Positions 8,056 to 17,530 of a stretch of 64,000 nucleotides of DNA are shown piece by piece. The stretch is taken from positions 186,001 to 250,000 of the forward strand of contig NZ_SDPU01000023.1 of the NCBI RefSeq assembly GCF_004168035.1, given 5' to 3'. Under the pieces are notes generated by a model. That model saw nothing but the letters and a program-made list of their open reading frames with translations. It did not search any database and was not told the DNA's origin. The stretch's first letter is position 1, and each line of letters begins with the position of its first letter. Source of the DNA: Nocardioides iriomotensis. GTDB lineage: Bacteria; Actinomycetota; Actinomycetes; Propionibacteriales; Nocardioidaceae. The position numbers were made by a program, and so were the translations under genes.

Positions 8056-9006
8056 GTGCGTCGTCTGATCGCGCTGTCCGTCGCGTCCCTGCTGCTGCTC
8101 GGCACCGCCGCCTGCGGCAACGACTCGGACGTCAGTACGTCGGAGGCGGACGGCGGCAGCATCCCCGGCCTGACCGTCAAGGGGGAGGTCGGCGACGGCG
8201 TCGACGTCACGATGGACGCCCCGCTGAAGAAGACCACCGACTCGCAGGTGATCACGGAGGGCGACGGCAACACGCTCGCCACCAGCGACTACTTCCTGCT
8301 GCACCTCTACATCGGCAACGCGACCAGCGGCAAGGACGCGATCAGCACCTACGACCAGGGCAACCCGATCCAGGTCCAGGCCAGCGAGAACCAGCTGTTC
8401 AAGGTTGTCCTCGACGCGATCGTCGGCCAGCCCCGCGGCTCCCGGGTCGCGGTCACGGCCCCGGTCAAGGAGGTCTGGGGCGCCCAGGGTGCGCCGCAGC
8501 TCGGCCTGAAGGCCTCCGACGAGGCGGTCTTCGTCGCCGACATCATCAGCGTCCAGCCCAAGGAGGTCATCGACGGCCCCTCGGGCGAGGAGGTCGACCC
8601 GCCGTCGGATGCCCCCACCGTCGAGGAGAAGGACGGCAAGGTCACCGGTCTGGACTGGTCCTCGGCCCCCAAGAAGGCGCCCAAGGACCTCACCGTGATC
8701 CCGCTGGTCGAGGGCGACGGGCCGGTCGCCGAGGCCGAGTCGATGGTGACCTTCAACTACTACGGCGCCGTGTGGGGCGAGGACAAGCCCTTCGACGAGT
8801 CCTACAGCCGCGAGCCGCGCCCGTTCGGTGTCGGCGTCGGTGGTCTGATCCCGGCCTGGGACAAGAAGATCCCCGACCTCAAGCGCGGCAGCCGGGTGCT
8901 GATCATCGCCCCCGCCGACGAGGCGTACGGCGACCGCGAGCAGCCGAACATCCCGGCCAACTCCACCCTCGCCTTCGTCGTCGACGTGCTCGGCGTGGAC
9001 GAGTAA
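8056..9006 (+). CDS. FKBP-type peptidyl-prolyl isomerase lipoprotein
   Basis: 316 residues. A signal peptide ends in the lipobox TAAC, placing the lipidated cysteine at residue 20, so the protein is probably anchored outside the cytoplasmic membrane. The C-terminal part (about 225-316) is a recognisable FKBP domain: YYGAVWGEDKPFDESY, FGVGVGGLIPAWDKKI and IPANSTLAFVVDVLGV. The middle third looks like a second, degenerate FKBP-like domain. It should catalyse proline isomerisation during folding of exported proteins. I chose the GTG at 8056 because it starts the signal peptide directly. It lies between pafA and pafB. Confidence 0.88.
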   Translation: MRRLIALSVASLLLLGTAACGNDSDVSTSEADGGSIPGLTVKGEVGDGVDVTMDAPLKKTTDSQVITEGDGNTLATSDYFLLHLYIGNATSGKDAISTYDQGNPIQVQASENQLFKVVLDAIVGQPRGSRVAVTAPVKEVWGAQGAPQLGLKASDEAVFVADIISVQPKEVIDGPSGEEVDPPSDAPTVEEKDGKVTGLDWSSAPKKAPKDLTVIPLVEGDGPVAEAESMVTFNYYGAVWGEDKPFDESYSREPRPFGVGVGGLIPAWDKKIPDLKRGSRVLIIAPADEAYGDREQPNIPANSTLAFVVDVLGVDE

Positions 9007-9026
9007 TCGTCGGCAACGCGCTGAGG

Positions 9027-9032
9027 TAGGTT
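9027..9032 (+). promoter_or_regulatory. Putative -10 element of pafB
   Basis: TAGGTT six bases before the GTG at 9039; no ribosome site visible. Confidence 0.45.
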
Positions 9033-9038
9033 CTCCGC

Positions 9039-10004
9039 GTGACGGCCCGGAAGAGCGAGCGGCTCCTGAACCTGCTCATCACCCTGCTCGTCGCGCGCAC
9101 CTACGTCGCCAAGGCCCGGATCCGCGAGGTCATCGAGGACTACCAGGACGCCAACGACGAGGCGTTCGAGAAGATGTTCGAGCGCGACAAGGAGGAGCTC
9201 CGGTCGCTCGGCATCCCGATCGAGGTCGGCCACGTCGACCGCGCCTTCGAGGACGAGCCGGGCTACCGGATCGAACGGTCCGCGTTCGAGCTGCCCGAGA
9301 TCGACCTCGAGCCCGAGGAGGCCGCCGTCATCGGCCTGGCCGCCCGGGTCTGGCAGCACGCCGGGCTCGCCTCGGCCACCTCCGACGCGCTGGTCAAGCT
9401 CAAGGCGGCCGGCGTGAGCGTCGACCGGGCCGCGCTCGACATGGTGCAGCCGCAGCTGACCGCCGAGGAGCCGGCGTTCGAGCCGTTCTGGGAGGCCACC
9501 CGCACCCGCACCGCGGTGACCTTCGGCTACCGCCGCAACAACGAGGCCGAGGTCATCACCCGTCACCTGCAGCCCTGGGGCGTCGTCTCCTACCGCGGCC
9601 GCTGGTACGTCGTCGGCCACGACACGGACCGCGAGGCCACCCGGTTGTTCCGGCTCTCCCGCGTCGAGGGCCCGGTGACGCTGGCCCGCCGGCGCGGCAC
9701 CTACGACGTGCCCGAAGGCACCGACCTGCGCGCGGTCACGTCCACGCTCGCCCCCGCCCGCGCCGACCGGACCGGCGTGGTGCTGGTCCGCCAGGGCGCC
9801 GGCTTCGGGCTGCGCCGGCACAGCGACCCGGTCGAGGGCGACGCCCCGGAGGGCTGGGACAGGCTGGCCGTGCGCTACGCCGCGGCCGGCTCGCTCGCCG
9901 ACGAGATCCTCGGGTACGGCGCCGACGTGGTCGCGCTGGAGCCGCCCGAGGTGCACGGCGAGGTCGTCGCCCGGCTCCGCGCGCTGGCCGAGGTGGCGTC
10001 GTGA
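9039..10004 (+). CDS. pafB: WYL-domain transcriptional regulator PafB
   Basis: 321 residues: N-terminal winged helix (about 1-65), central WYL domain (about 150-220, with the TRLFRLSRVEG ligand-sensing segment) and a C-terminal WCX region. In mycobacteria PafB and PafC act together as an activator of many DNA-damage genes independently of LexA/RecA; WYL domains are thought to bind single-stranded nucleic acid. The PAF name reflects operon position rather than a role in pupylation. GTG start, six bases after TAGGTT. A 73-base gap with a fragment of a repeat separates it from pafC. Confidence 0.92.
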   Translation: MTARKSERLLNLLITLLVARTYVAKARIREVIEDYQDANDEAFEKMFERDKEELRSLGIPIEVGHVDRAFEDEPGYRIERSAFELPEIDLEPEEAAVIGLAARVWQHAGLASATSDALVKLKAAGVSVDRAALDMVQPQLTAEEPAFEPFWEATRTRTAVTFGYRRNNEAEVITRHLQPWGVVSYRGRWYVVGHDTDREATRLFRLSRVEGPVTLARRRGTYDVPEGTDLRAVTSTLAPARADRTGVVLVRQGAGFGLRRHSDPVEGDAPEGWDRLAVRYAAAGSLADEILGYGADVVALEPPEVHGEVVARLRALAEVAS

Positions 10005-10025
10005 TCACCCCACCCCGCTGGACCC

Positions 10026-10043
10026 TCCTGAGCCTGTCGAAGG
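10026..10043. repeat. Partial dispersed repeat between pafB and pafC
   Basis: CCTGAGCCTGTCGAAGGG, resembling a common actinobacterial intergenic palindrome but with only one clear half here. It lies in the 73-base pafB-pafC gap. Confidence 0.45.
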
Positions 10044-10077
10044 GCTCGCTGCGCTCGCACCGCGTCGGGGGCCCCGA

Positions 10078-11049
10078 ATGAGCGGAGCCCGCGACCAGGT
10101 CGGGCGGCTGCTCGCACTGGTGCCCTACATCCAGGCCCGCCAGGAGGTCCCGGTCGAGGAGGCCGCCCGCGAGTTCGGGGTGAAGCCCGCCCAGATCGTC
10201 AAGGACCTCAACGTCCTCTGGTTCTGCGGCCTGCCCGGTCTCGGAATGGGCGACCTGATCGACGTCGACATGGACGCCGTCCAGGGCGAGGGCGTCATCC
10301 GGGTCTCCAACGTCGACTACCTCCGGCGGCCGCTGCGCCTCGAGAGCTCCGAGGCCGCGGCGCTGATCGTCGCGCTCCGGGCGCTGCGCGACAGCAGCCC
10401 GACCGACGTACGCCCGATCGTGGACCGCACCCTCGCCAAGCTCGAGGTCGCCGCCGGCGACGCCGCGTCGGCCGCGGCCCAGGTCGAGGTCCGCACCACC
10501 GCCCGCGACGTGGCGCTCGGCCCGCTGCGCACGCGTCTCGCCGACGCGGTGAGCGCCGGCCGGCAGGTCCGGATCGACTACTACGTCCCGGCCCGCGACG
10601 AGTCCACCGCCCGGGTCGTCGACCCGATGCGTCTGGTCACGGCGCAGGGCAACGACTACCTCGAGGCCTGGTGCCACCTGGCCGAGGACCAGCGGCTGTT
10701 CCGGCTCGACCGCATCTCCCAGGCCGACGTGCTGGACACGCCGGTCGACGACCACGGCGACGTCGCCCCCCGCGACCTCGCCGAGGGCATCTTCCGGCCG
10801 TCCGAGCACGACCCGTACGTCGACCTGCTGCTCGAGCCCTACGCGCGCTGGGTCGCGGAGTACTACCCGCCCGAGTCCAGCGAGGAGCTGCCCGGCGGAA
10901 GGCTCCGGATGCGGCTGCGGGCCGGCGACGAGGCGTGGCTGGTCCGGCTGCTGATGCGGCTCGGCAGCGAGGTCACCGTGGAGGGGCCACCCGAGATCTC
11001 ACGGGCCGTTCACCGAGCCGCCACCGCCGCCCTCGCGAACTACATGTGA
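10078..11049 (+). CDS. pafC: WYL-domain transcriptional regulator PafC
   Basis: 323 residues with the same layout as PafB: helix-turn-helix N-terminus (LVPYIQARQEVPVEEAAREF), WYL domain (RLVTAQGNDYLEAWCHLAED region, about 165-240) and a WCX C-terminus ending in AVHRAATAALANYM. It is expected to work with PafB as one activator of the DNA-damage response. ATG start; no strong ribosome site is seen, so coupled expression with pafB is assumed. It precedes tatA, the same order as in mycobacteria. Confidence 0.92.
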   Translation: MSGARDQVGRLLALVPYIQARQEVPVEEAAREFGVKPAQIVKDLNVLWFCGLPGLGMGDLIDVDMDAVQGEGVIRVSNVDYLRRPLRLESSEAAALIVALRALRDSSPTDVRPIVDRTLAKLEVAAGDAASAAAQVEVRTTARDVALGPLRTRLADAVSAGRQVRIDYYVPARDESTARVVDPMRLVTAQGNDYLEAWCHLAEDQRLFRLDRISQADVLDTPVDDHGDVAPRDLAEGIFRPSEHDPYVDLLLEPYARWVAEYYPPESSEELPGGRLRMRLRAGDEAWLVRLLMRLGSEVTVEGPPEISRAVHRAATAALANYM

Positions 11050-11101
11050 TCGACTGCGTACGATGGGACGTAGTCGCACGACCCGTGTCTGAGAGGACGT
11101 C

Positions 11102-11383
11102 ATGAACATCGGTCCCCCCGAGATCATCCTGATCCTGCTTGTCGTCGTGCTGCTGTTCGGCGCGAAGAAGCTCCCCGAGCTCGCACGGGGCAGCGGCCGC
11201 GCACTCCGGATCTTCAAGGCCGAGACCAAGGGCCTGATGGACGACGACGACGAGTCCACCAAGACCGAGGCTCAGCGGTCCATCGACGCGCAGCGCTCCA
11301 CCCCGCCGGCCACCCCGGTCGACGAGACGACGCAGAGCCACGACACCGTCGAGGAGCAGCACCGCCCCGACACCAGCCGCTGA
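11102..11383 (+). CDS. tatA: Twin-arginine translocase subunit TatA
   Basis: 93 residues. A single N-terminal membrane helix ([20 protein letters not shown]) is followed by the hinge [11 protein letters not shown], an amphipathic helix and an acidic, unstructured tail. TatA polymerises to form the passage through which the Tat system exports folded proteins. GAGAGGACGTC gives a ribosome site before the ATG. tatC follows after 38 bases, so the two are probably cotranscribed with pafBC or from a promoter in the 52-base gap. TatB is not in the window. Confidence 0.96.
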   Translation: MNIGPPEIILILLVVVLLFGAKKLPELARGSGRALRIFKAETKGLMDDDDESTKTEAQRSIDAQRSTPPATPVDETTQSHDTVEEQHRPDTSR

Positions 11384-11421
11384 CGCGGCTCGACGTACCG
11401 CCTCCGAACGGCTGACGAACG

Positions 11422-12315
11422 ATGTCGATCGCCGGTGCCCTGCGCCTGTTCCGGGTCAGGCCCCACAATCCGGTGGGTCCCGAGGGCCAGATGGCCCTGG
11501 CCGACCACCTGCGGGAGCTGCGCGCCCGGATGCTGATCATCGCGACCACGCTGGTGGTCGGCATCGTCGTGGCCTGGTTCTTCTACGAGCAGACCTTCGG
11601 CCTGCTGCTGCACCCCTACGAAGCCGCCCGGGAGACCTTGGAGGCCCGTGGCGTCGAGACCCAGCCGGTCATCTCCGGCGTGGCGACGTCGCTGCTGCTG
11701 CAGCTGAAGATCAGCGCCCTGGCCGCCGTGATCGTCACCTGCCCGATCTGGCTGTACCAGATCTGGGCGTTCATCGTCCCCGGCCTGCACCCGCACGAGC
11801 GCCGGTCGACCAAGATGTTCGCGGTCATCGCCGGGCCGCTGTTCGTCGCCGGGGTCGGCGTCGCCTACTACGTGCTCCCCAAGGGCATGGAGGTGCTGAT
11901 CGGGTTCACCCCGGCCGACATCCAGAGCCTCATCGAGTTCGACAAGTACCTCAGCTTCCTGATCCGGATGATGCTGGTCTTCGGGGTCGCGTTCGAGATC
12001 CCGCTGTTCGTGGTGATGCTCAACCTGGCCGGGATCGTCTCCGGGCGCACGCTCGGTGCCTACCGCCCGTGGATCGTGCTCGGCACGTTCGTGTTCGCGG
12101 CGGTGGCCACGCCGTCGACCGACCCGTTCTCGATGATCTTCCTCGCGGTCCCGATGTCGGTGCTGTTCCTGCTCTCCGAGCTGGTCGCCCGGGGCGTCGA
12201 CCGGCGCCGCGCGAGGTCCGGCGGCCGGCTGGCGATGCTCGACGACGACGAGCGTTCCGAGCTCGACGACGAGGTCGAGGACGTCCGACGCTCCGACCTG
12301 GACGAGGACGACTGA
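11422..12315 (+). CDS. tatC: Twin-arginine translocase subunit TatC
   Basis: 297 residues with six predicted membrane segments. TatC is the receptor for twin-arginine signal peptides. The family signature HLRELRARMLIIATTLVVG lies near residues 30-50, and further segments include IWLYQIWAFIVPGLHPHERR and FGVAFEIPLFVVMLNLAGIV. The C-terminal tail after the last helix is Arg- and Asp-rich, longer than in enterobacterial TatC but usual in actinobacteria. It is followed two bases later by a small conserved gene. Confidence 0.96.
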   Translation: MSIAGALRLFRVRPHNPVGPEGQMALADHLRELRARMLIIATTLVVGIVVAWFFYEQTFGLLLHPYEAARETLEARGVETQPVISGVATSLLLQLKISALAAVIVTCPIWLYQIWAFIVPGLHPHERRSTKMFAVIAGPLFVAGVGVAYYVLPKGMEVLIGFTPADIQSLIEFDKYLSFLIRMMLVFGVAFEIPLFVVMLNLAGIVSGRTLGAYRPWIVLGTFVFAAVATPSTDPFSMIFLAVPMSVLFLLSELVARGVDRRRARSGGRLAMLDDDERSELDDEVEDVRRSDLDEDD

Positions 12316-12317
12316 GG

Positions 12318-12716
12318 ATGAGCCTGCCTCCTCCTCGCGTCGAGCCGGTCGACGCCTTCGACCTGCCCGAGTGGCTCGGCACGGCCGACGTGACCTGGAC
12401 CGCCACCGCCAGCGTGCACGGCGGTCACCTCGTCCCCGGTGAGCTGTCGGGCGACGACGGGGGGACGCCGCTGCCGTGCGACCTGCTCGGCGCCGACCAG
12501 GCCTTCCCGCAGCCCGTCCTCGACGACGAGTGGCGCCGCCGGGTGCACCAGGCCTGGACCCACGGCCAGGTCCTGCTCGTGGAGTACGACGACCGCCTGA
12601 CCCTGGCCGTACCCGGCACGACGTTCACCGCCGACCGTGCCCTCGAGGCGATCGGCCGGCTCGCCAAGGCCGTCGGCGTCAAGCCCGGCCGGTTCGTGGC
12701 CGCGCTCCGCCTCTGA
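12318..12716 (+). CDS. Hypothetical cytoplasmic protein downstream of tatC
   Basis: 132 residues with no signal peptide or membrane helix and no domain I recognise. It starts two bases after the tatC stop with GAGG in the overlapping stop region, so it is probably translated from the tat transcript. The C-terminal half (VLLVEYDDRLTLAVPGTTFT and RALEAIGRLAKAVGVKPGRF) has alternating strand and helix character, suggesting a small alpha/beta fold. Its position may point to a link with Tat or with the following genes, but nothing in the sequence proves this. Confidence 0.75.
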   Translation: MSLPPPRVEPVDAFDLPEWLGTADVTWTATASVHGGHLVPGELSGDDGGTPLPCDLLGADQAFPQPVLDDEWRRRVHQAWTHGQVLLVEYDDRLTLAVPGTTFTADRALEAIGRLAKAVGVKPGRFVAALRL

Positions 12717-12722
12717 ACCGAC

Positions 12723-13613
12723 CTAGGCGCGGCGCTCCAGCAGGTCGTCGAGGATCTCGCCGATCCGCGCCCACAGCGACAGGTGACCCATGCCCTCGTC
12801 GAGGTGCACCGTCGCGCCGGACACGTTCGCGGCCAGCCACTTGCCGTGCGCGAAAGGCACCATCCGGTCCTGCGCGCCCTGCCAGACCGACACCGGCACG
12901 GTGATCTCGTCGAGCGGGAAGCCCCAGTCGCGGGTGAACGCCAGGTCGTCGTCGCGCCAGCCGTCGACGCCGTTCTCGACGGCCCGGCGGAACACCTTCA
13001 GCGTGCGCTCGGCGTGCTCGCCCGTCGCGTAGGCCTTGTCCACCTCGGAGACCAGCCCGCCGAGCGCGTCGGCGATCTGGTCGGCGGTGACGGAGGTCAG
13101 CGACGCCGCTTCCTTCTCGAGGTAGGGCACCAGCTTGTCGGGGCCGTCCAGGGCGGCGCCGAACTCCACGTGGTTCTCCGGGCCCATCCCGTCGAGGAAG
13201 TCCAGGCCCTTCGCGCCCCACGGGGCCACACCGGCGCCGGTCACCGCGCCCCGGCAGCGCCCGGGCAGGCGTGCGGCGCAGGCCAGCGAGTGCGGCCCGC
13301 CGCCGGACCAGCCGACCGTCACGAAGTCGTCGTGGCCGAGGTGGTCGAGGAGGGCGGTCACGTCGTCCGTGATGTCGGCGACCGTCCGGCCGGGACGCGG
13401 CGACGACCCGCCGTACCCGGCGCGGGTGTACTGGATCAGCGCGAGCCCGCGCTGCTTCGCGGCGTCGGCGTACTTCGGGAACGGCACGCTCGCGCCCGGC
13501 GTGCCGTGGTGGTGGACGAGCGGGTAGCCGTCGGGGTCGCCCTCGACGAGGTACTCGAACGTCCGCCCGTCGGGGAGCGTCATCGTCTGGAGCAGGCCGG
13601 TCTGGTCGGTCAT
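12723..13613 (-). CDS. Alpha/beta-hydrolase
   Basis: 296 residues with the alpha/beta-hydrolase fold. The oxyanion loop is HHHGTPGA, the nucleophile elbow is GWSGG, and a late aspartate (GAQDRMVPF) and histidine (GMGHLSLW) complete a plausible Ser-Asp-His triad. Between about residues 140 and 215 an alpha-helical cap would shape the substrate site. Without a specific signature the substrate is unknown; proline iminopeptidase-like or ester hydrolases are the nearest in general appearance. The ATG at 13613 follows GAGGGGATCCC. It is divergent from the lipid kinase gene. Confidence 0.88.
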   Translation of the reverse strand: MTDQTGLLQTMTLPDGRTFEYLVEGDPDGYPLVHHHGTPGASVPFPKYADAAKQRGLALIQYTRAGYGGSSPRPGRTVADITDDVTALLDHLGHDDFVTVGWSGGGPHSLACAARLPGRCRGAVTGAGVAPWGAKGLDFLDGMGPENHVEFGAALDGPDKLVPYLEKEAASLTSVTADQIADALGGLVSEVDKAYATGEHAERTLKVFRRAVENGVDGWRDDDLAFTRDWGFPLDEITVPVSVWQGAQDRMVPFAHGKWLAANVSGATVHLDEGMGHLSLWARIGEILDDLLERRA

Positions 13614-13681
13614 GGGATCCCCTCGTCGTCGCCGGGTGTCGCCGGGTCGTGGCGTCGCCGAACATACCCGTCCCCTCCGCG

Positions 13682-13687
13682 TATCCT
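13682..13687 (+). promoter_or_regulatory. Putative -10 element of the lipid kinase gene
   Basis: TATCCT seven bases before the GTG at 13695. A weak GGAG also lies within these seven bases, so this start may be either leaderless or conventional. Confidence 0.4.
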
Positions 13688-13694
13688 CCGGAGC

Positions 13695-14570
13695 GTGTCC
13701 CGAACCATCGCGCTCCTGACGAACCCGACGTCGGGGAAGGGGCGGGGGTCGCGCACCGCGGCGATCGCGCTGCCGCGGCTCCGTGACGCGGGGTTCCGGG
13801 TCCTCGAGATGACCGGGCGTGACGCGGACGAGGCGCTCGACCTGGCCTGCCGGGTCGTCGCCGACGGCGTGGAGAGCCTGGTCGTCGTCGGCGGCGACGG
13901 GATGGTCCACGTCGGCGTCCAGGCGGTGGCCGGGACCGGCACCAACCTGGGAATCATCCCGTGCGGCACCGGCAACGACGTGGCGCGTTACCTCGACATC
14001 CCGCGCACCGACCCGCAGCTCGCCGCCGACGTCGTGGTGGGCTCGCGGGTGCGCACCATCGACCTGGCCAAGGCCGGGCCGACCTACTTCACGACGGTGC
14101 TGGCCTCGGGGTTCGACTCCAAGGTCAACGAGCGCGCCAACGCGATGACCTGGCCGCGGGGCCAGATGCGCTACAACCTGGCCACGCTGGCGGAGCTGCG
14201 GGTCTTCGAGCCGCTGCCCTACGTGCTCGACCTGGACGGCACCGAGCGGCGGGTCGACGCGATGCTGGTGGCGGTCGGCAACGGCGAGTCGTTCGGTGGC
14301 GGGCTGCGGATCACGCACGGCGCCTTGCTCGACGACGGCATGCTGGACGTGGTGATCGTGAAACCGATGAGCAAGCCCCGCCTGCTGCGGGTCTACCCGA
14401 TGCTGTTCTCCGGCAAGCACGTCGGGATCCCGGAGTACGAGCACCACCGGGTCCGCTCGGTCACCGTCGCCGCGCCCGGCATCGTCGCGTACGCCGACGG
14501 CGAGCGGCTCGGCCCGCTGCCGCTGACCGTCGACGTCGCCCCGGGCGCCCTGCGGGTGCTGGTGCCCTGA
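13695..14570 (+). CDS. Diacylglycerol/lipid kinase (DagK/YegS family)
   Basis: 291 residues. The N-terminal TNPTSGKGRG and the nucleotide-binding VVVGGDGMVHVGVQ and PCGTGNDVARYL are the DAGK catalytic-domain signatures; the usual GGDGT is GGDGM here, a common actinobacterial variant. The C-terminal half ends GLRITHGALLDDGMLDVVIV and GPLPLTVDVAPGALRVLVP, typical of YegS/DgkB. It probably phosphorylates diacylglycerol or a related lipid with ATP at the inner membrane. Its stop codon TGA overlaps the ATG of helY, so the two are coupled. Confidence 0.9.
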   Translation: MSRTIALLTNPTSGKGRGSRTAAIALPRLRDAGFRVLEMTGRDADEALDLACRVVADGVESLVVVGGDGMVHVGVQAVAGTGTNLGIIPCGTGNDVARYLDIPRTDPQLAADVVVGSRVRTIDLAKAGPTYFTTVLASGFDSKVNERANAMTWPRGQMRYNLATLAELRVFEPLPYVLDLDGTERRVDAMLVAVGNGESFGGGLRITHGALLDDGMLDVVIVKPMSKPRLLRVYPMLFSGKHVGIPEYEHHRVRSVTVAAPGIVAYADGERLGPLPLTVDVAPGALRVLVP

Positions 14571-17377
14571 TGGCCGGCCCGACATCGCCCTCGGAGAGGT
14601 ACGCCGCCTTCCGGCGCGGCCAGGAGACACCGGCGTTCACGGAGTTCGCCCGGCTCTACGACTTCCCGCTCGACGAGTTCCAGGTGCGGGCCTGCCACGA
14701 GCTCGAGGCCGGCAACGGCGTGCTCGTCGCGGCCCCGACGGGGTCCGGCAAGACACTGGTCGGCGAGTTCGCGGTCCACCTCGCCCTGGCCCAGGGCCGC
14801 AAGTGCTTCTACACGACCCCGATCAAGGCGCTGTCCAACCAGAAGTACAACGACCTCGTCCGCCGGTACGGCGCCGACAAGGTCGGCCTGCTCACCGGCG
14901 ACAACACCGTCAACGGCGAGGCGCCGGTGGTCGTGATGACCACCGAGGTGCTGCGCAACATGCTCTACGCCGGCTCGCGCACCCTCGACGGGCTCGGCTA
15001 CGTGGTGATGGACGAGGTGCACTACCTCGCCGACCGGTTCCGTGGCGCGGTCTGGGAGGAGGTCATCATCCACCTGCCCGAGTCGGTGGCGCTGGTGTCG
15101 CTGTCGGCGACCGTGTCCAACGCCGAGGAGTTCGGCGAGTGGCTCGAGACCGTCCGCGGCGCGACGACCACCATCGTCGAGGAACGCCGGCCGGTGCCGC
15201 TCTACCAGCACGTGATGGTCGGGCGCCGGATGTACGACCTGTTCGCCGACGACACGAGCGGCGGCGGCAGCCTCGGTGGCCCCGACGCCAAGGTCAATCC
15301 CGAGCTGTTCCGGGTCGCGCGCGACGACTGGCGGGCCGGCCGCGCCGGCGACCGGCGACGCGGCAAGCAGGGCAAGGGCGGACGCGGCGGGCGCGACGGA
15401 CAGGGCGGCAACCGGTCGCGGCGCCCGTACCTGCCCAGCCGCTACGACGTCGTGGAGAAGCTCGACGCGCAGGGGCTGCTCCCCGCGATCGTGTTCATCT
15501 TCAGCCGGGTCGGCTGCGACGCCGCGGTGCAGCAGTGCCTCAACGCGAACCTCCGGCTGACCAGCCCCGCGGAGCGCGACGAGATCTTCCGGTTCGTCGA
15601 GGACCGCTGCCGCGACATCCCCGAGGAGGACCTGCACGTCCTCGGCTACCACGACTTCGTCGACGGCCTGTCCCGCGGCATCGCCGCGCACCACGCCGGC
15701 ATGCTGCCGCGGTTCAAGGAGTGCGTGGAGGAGCTGTTCGCGACCGGCCGCTGCAAGGTCGTCTTCGCCACCGAGACGCTGGCGCTCGGCATCAACATGC
15801 CGGCCCGCAGCGTCGTGCTGGAGAAGCTGTCGAAGTGGAACGGCGAGACGCACGCCGACATCACGCCGGGGGAGTACACCCAGCTCACCGGCCGCGCCGG
15901 CCGCCGCGGCATCGACGTCGAGGGCCACGGCGTCGTGCTCTGGCAGCCCGGCCTCGAGCCCAAGTCGGTCGCCGGCCTCGCCTCGACGCGCACCTACCCG
16001 CTCAAGTCGTCGTTCCGCCCGTCGTACAACATGGCCGTCAACCTCGTGCACCAGGTCGGCCGCGCCACCGCCCGCGAGCTGCTGGAGTCGTCGTTCGCGC
16101 AGTTCCAGGCCGACAAGGCCGTCGTCGGGCTGGCCCGGCAGCTGCGGAAGGCCGAGGAGGCGCTGGCCGGGTACGCCGAGGCCGCCACCTGCGACAAGGG
16201 CGACTTCATGGAGTACGCCGGGCTCCGGAGGCGGCTGTCCCAGATCGAGTCCGAGATGGCCAAGGCGCGGCGGGCGGACCGTCGCGAGGAGGTGGTCACG
16301 TCGCTGGAGGAGCTGCGGCCGGGCGACGTGATCGAGGTGCCCGCCGGTCGGTTCTCCGGAATGGCCGTGGTGATCGACCCGGGCGTGCGCTCCGACCGCG
16401 ACGGCCCGCGGCCCTACGTGCTGACCGCCGACCGGCACGCCCGGCGGCTCTCGCTGGCGGACTTCCCCGTCCCGGTGGCGGCGTTCACCCGGCTGCGGAT
16501 CCCCAAGTCCTTCAACGGCCGCAACCCGCAGGCCCGCCGTGACCTCGCCTCGACGCTGCGGCAGCGCACGCACGGCCTCACCCCGCCTCCGGGCGGCACG
16601 TCGGGAGGGTCGCGCGGACGGGGCCGCGGGCCGGAGCAGGCGACCGAGAAGGAGGTCCCGCGCATCCGCGAGCAGCTGCGCGCCCACCCCTGCCACGCCT
16701 GCCCCGATCGCGAGGACCACGCCCGCTGGGCCGAGCGGCACGCCAAGCTCGACCGCGACACCAACACGCTGCGGCGCCGGATCGAGCAGCGCACCAACAC
16801 CATCGCCCGGCAGTTCGACCGGGTGTGCGAGGTGCTGACCGACCTCGGCTACCTCGACGGCGACACCGTCACCGAGGCCGGCGCCCGGCTGCGTCGCATC
16901 TACACCGACATGGACCTCGTCGCCGCCGAGTGCCTGCGCAACGGGCTGTGGGACGACCTCGGGCCCAGCGGCCTGGCGGCCGCCCTGTCGGCCCTGGTGT
17001 TCGAGGCCCGGCGCCCGGACGACGCCCAGCAGCCGCGGATCCCCGGCGGCCCGGTCAAGCAGGTCCTGGCCGACACGGTGTCGGTGTGGGCCGACCTCGA
17101 CGCGCTCGAGCGCGAGCACAAGCTCGACTTCCTGCGCGAGCCCGACCTGGGCTTCGCGTGGGCGGCGTACCGCTGGGCCGAGGGCGCCCTGCTCGACGAG
17201 GTGCTCAAGGAGACCGACCTCGCGGCGGGCGACTTCGTCCGCTGGATGAAGCAGCTGCTCGACCTCACCGACCAGGTCGCGGACGCCGCCGGGGACAGCG
17301 CGCTCCGGAAGACCGCGCGGGCCTCCGCGGCGGCGCTGCGGCGGGGTGTGGTGGCCTACTCGATGCTCGCCGACTGA
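14570..17377 (+). CDS. helY: HelY-like DEAD/DEAH-box RNA helicase (Ski2/Mtr4 superfamily)
   Basis: 935 residues. Superfamily 2 helicase motifs are in order: APTGSGKT (Walker A, about residue 54), TTPIKALSNQK (Ia), DEVH in MDEVHYLADRFRG (II, about 147), LSATVSN (III), AHHAGMLPRFKE (IV/V region) and QLTGRAGRRGID (VI). A Gly/Arg-rich insertion of about 45 residues (RRGKQGKGGRGGRDGQGGNR) lies between the two RecA domains. The C-terminal DSHCT-like helical domain resembles the exosome helicases. It probably unwinds RNA during processing or decay. It matches the mycobacterial gene next to tatC. Confidence 0.93.
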   Translation: MAGPTSPSERYAAFRRGQETPAFTEFARLYDFPLDEFQVRACHELEAGNGVLVAAPTGSGKTLVGEFAVHLALAQGRKCFYTTPIKALSNQKYNDLVRRYGADKVGLLTGDNTVNGEAPVVVMTTEVLRNMLYAGSRTLDGLGYVVMDEVHYLADRFRGAVWEEVIIHLPESVALVSLSATVSNAEEFGEWLETVRGATTTIVEERRPVPLYQHVMVGRRMYDLFADDTSGGGSLGGPDAKVNPELFRVARDDWRAGRAGDRRRGKQGKGGRGGRDGQGGNRSRRPYLPSRYDVVEKLDAQGLLPAIVFIFSRVGCDAAVQQCLNANLRLTSPAERDEIFRFVEDRCRDIPEEDLHVLGYHDFVDGLSRGIAAHHAGMLPRFKECVEELFATGRCKVVFATETLALGINMPARSVVLEKLSKWNGETHADITPGEYTQLTGRAGRRGIDVEGHGVVLWQPGLEPKSVAGLASTRTYPLKSSFRPSYNMAVNLVHQVGRATARELLESSFAQFQADKAVVGLARQLRKAEEALAGYAEAATCDKGDFMEYAGLRRRLSQIESEMAKARRADRREEVVTSLEELRPGDVIEVPAGRFSGMAVVIDPGVRSDRDGPRPYVLTADRHARRLSLADFPVPVAAFTRLRIPKSFNGRNPQARRDLASTLRQRTHGLTPPPGGTSGGSRGRGRGPEQATEKEVPRIREQLRAHPCHACPDREDHARWAERHAKLDRDTNTLRRRIEQRTNTIARQFDRVCEVLTDLGYLDGDTVTEAGARLRRIYTDMDLVAAECLRNGLWDDLGPSGLAAALSALVFEARRPDDAQQPRIPGGPVKQVLADTVSVWADLDALEREHKLDFLREPDLGFAWAAYRWAEGALLDEVLKETDLAAGDFVRWMKQLLDLTDQVADAAGDSALRKTARASAAALRRGVVAYSMLAD

Positions 17378-17530
17378 CCGCTCAGCGGACGCTTTCAGGC
17401 GGTCTGACCCGGTCGAGACCGGCGGCGTGGGGGCGGTGTCCGTTGGGTAGCATTCGGGGCCTAACCTTCCCTGTTGCGCGTCGTCCTCCTGCGGCGCGCG
17501 CCCTTCTGTCGAGCGCCTCGGGAGCAATGG

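Noticed and set aside
15202-15411. Gly/Arg-rich insertion in helY as a possible repeat or foreign insert
   Set aside because: In frame, same composition as the gene; such RGG-type linkers are common between helicase domains.
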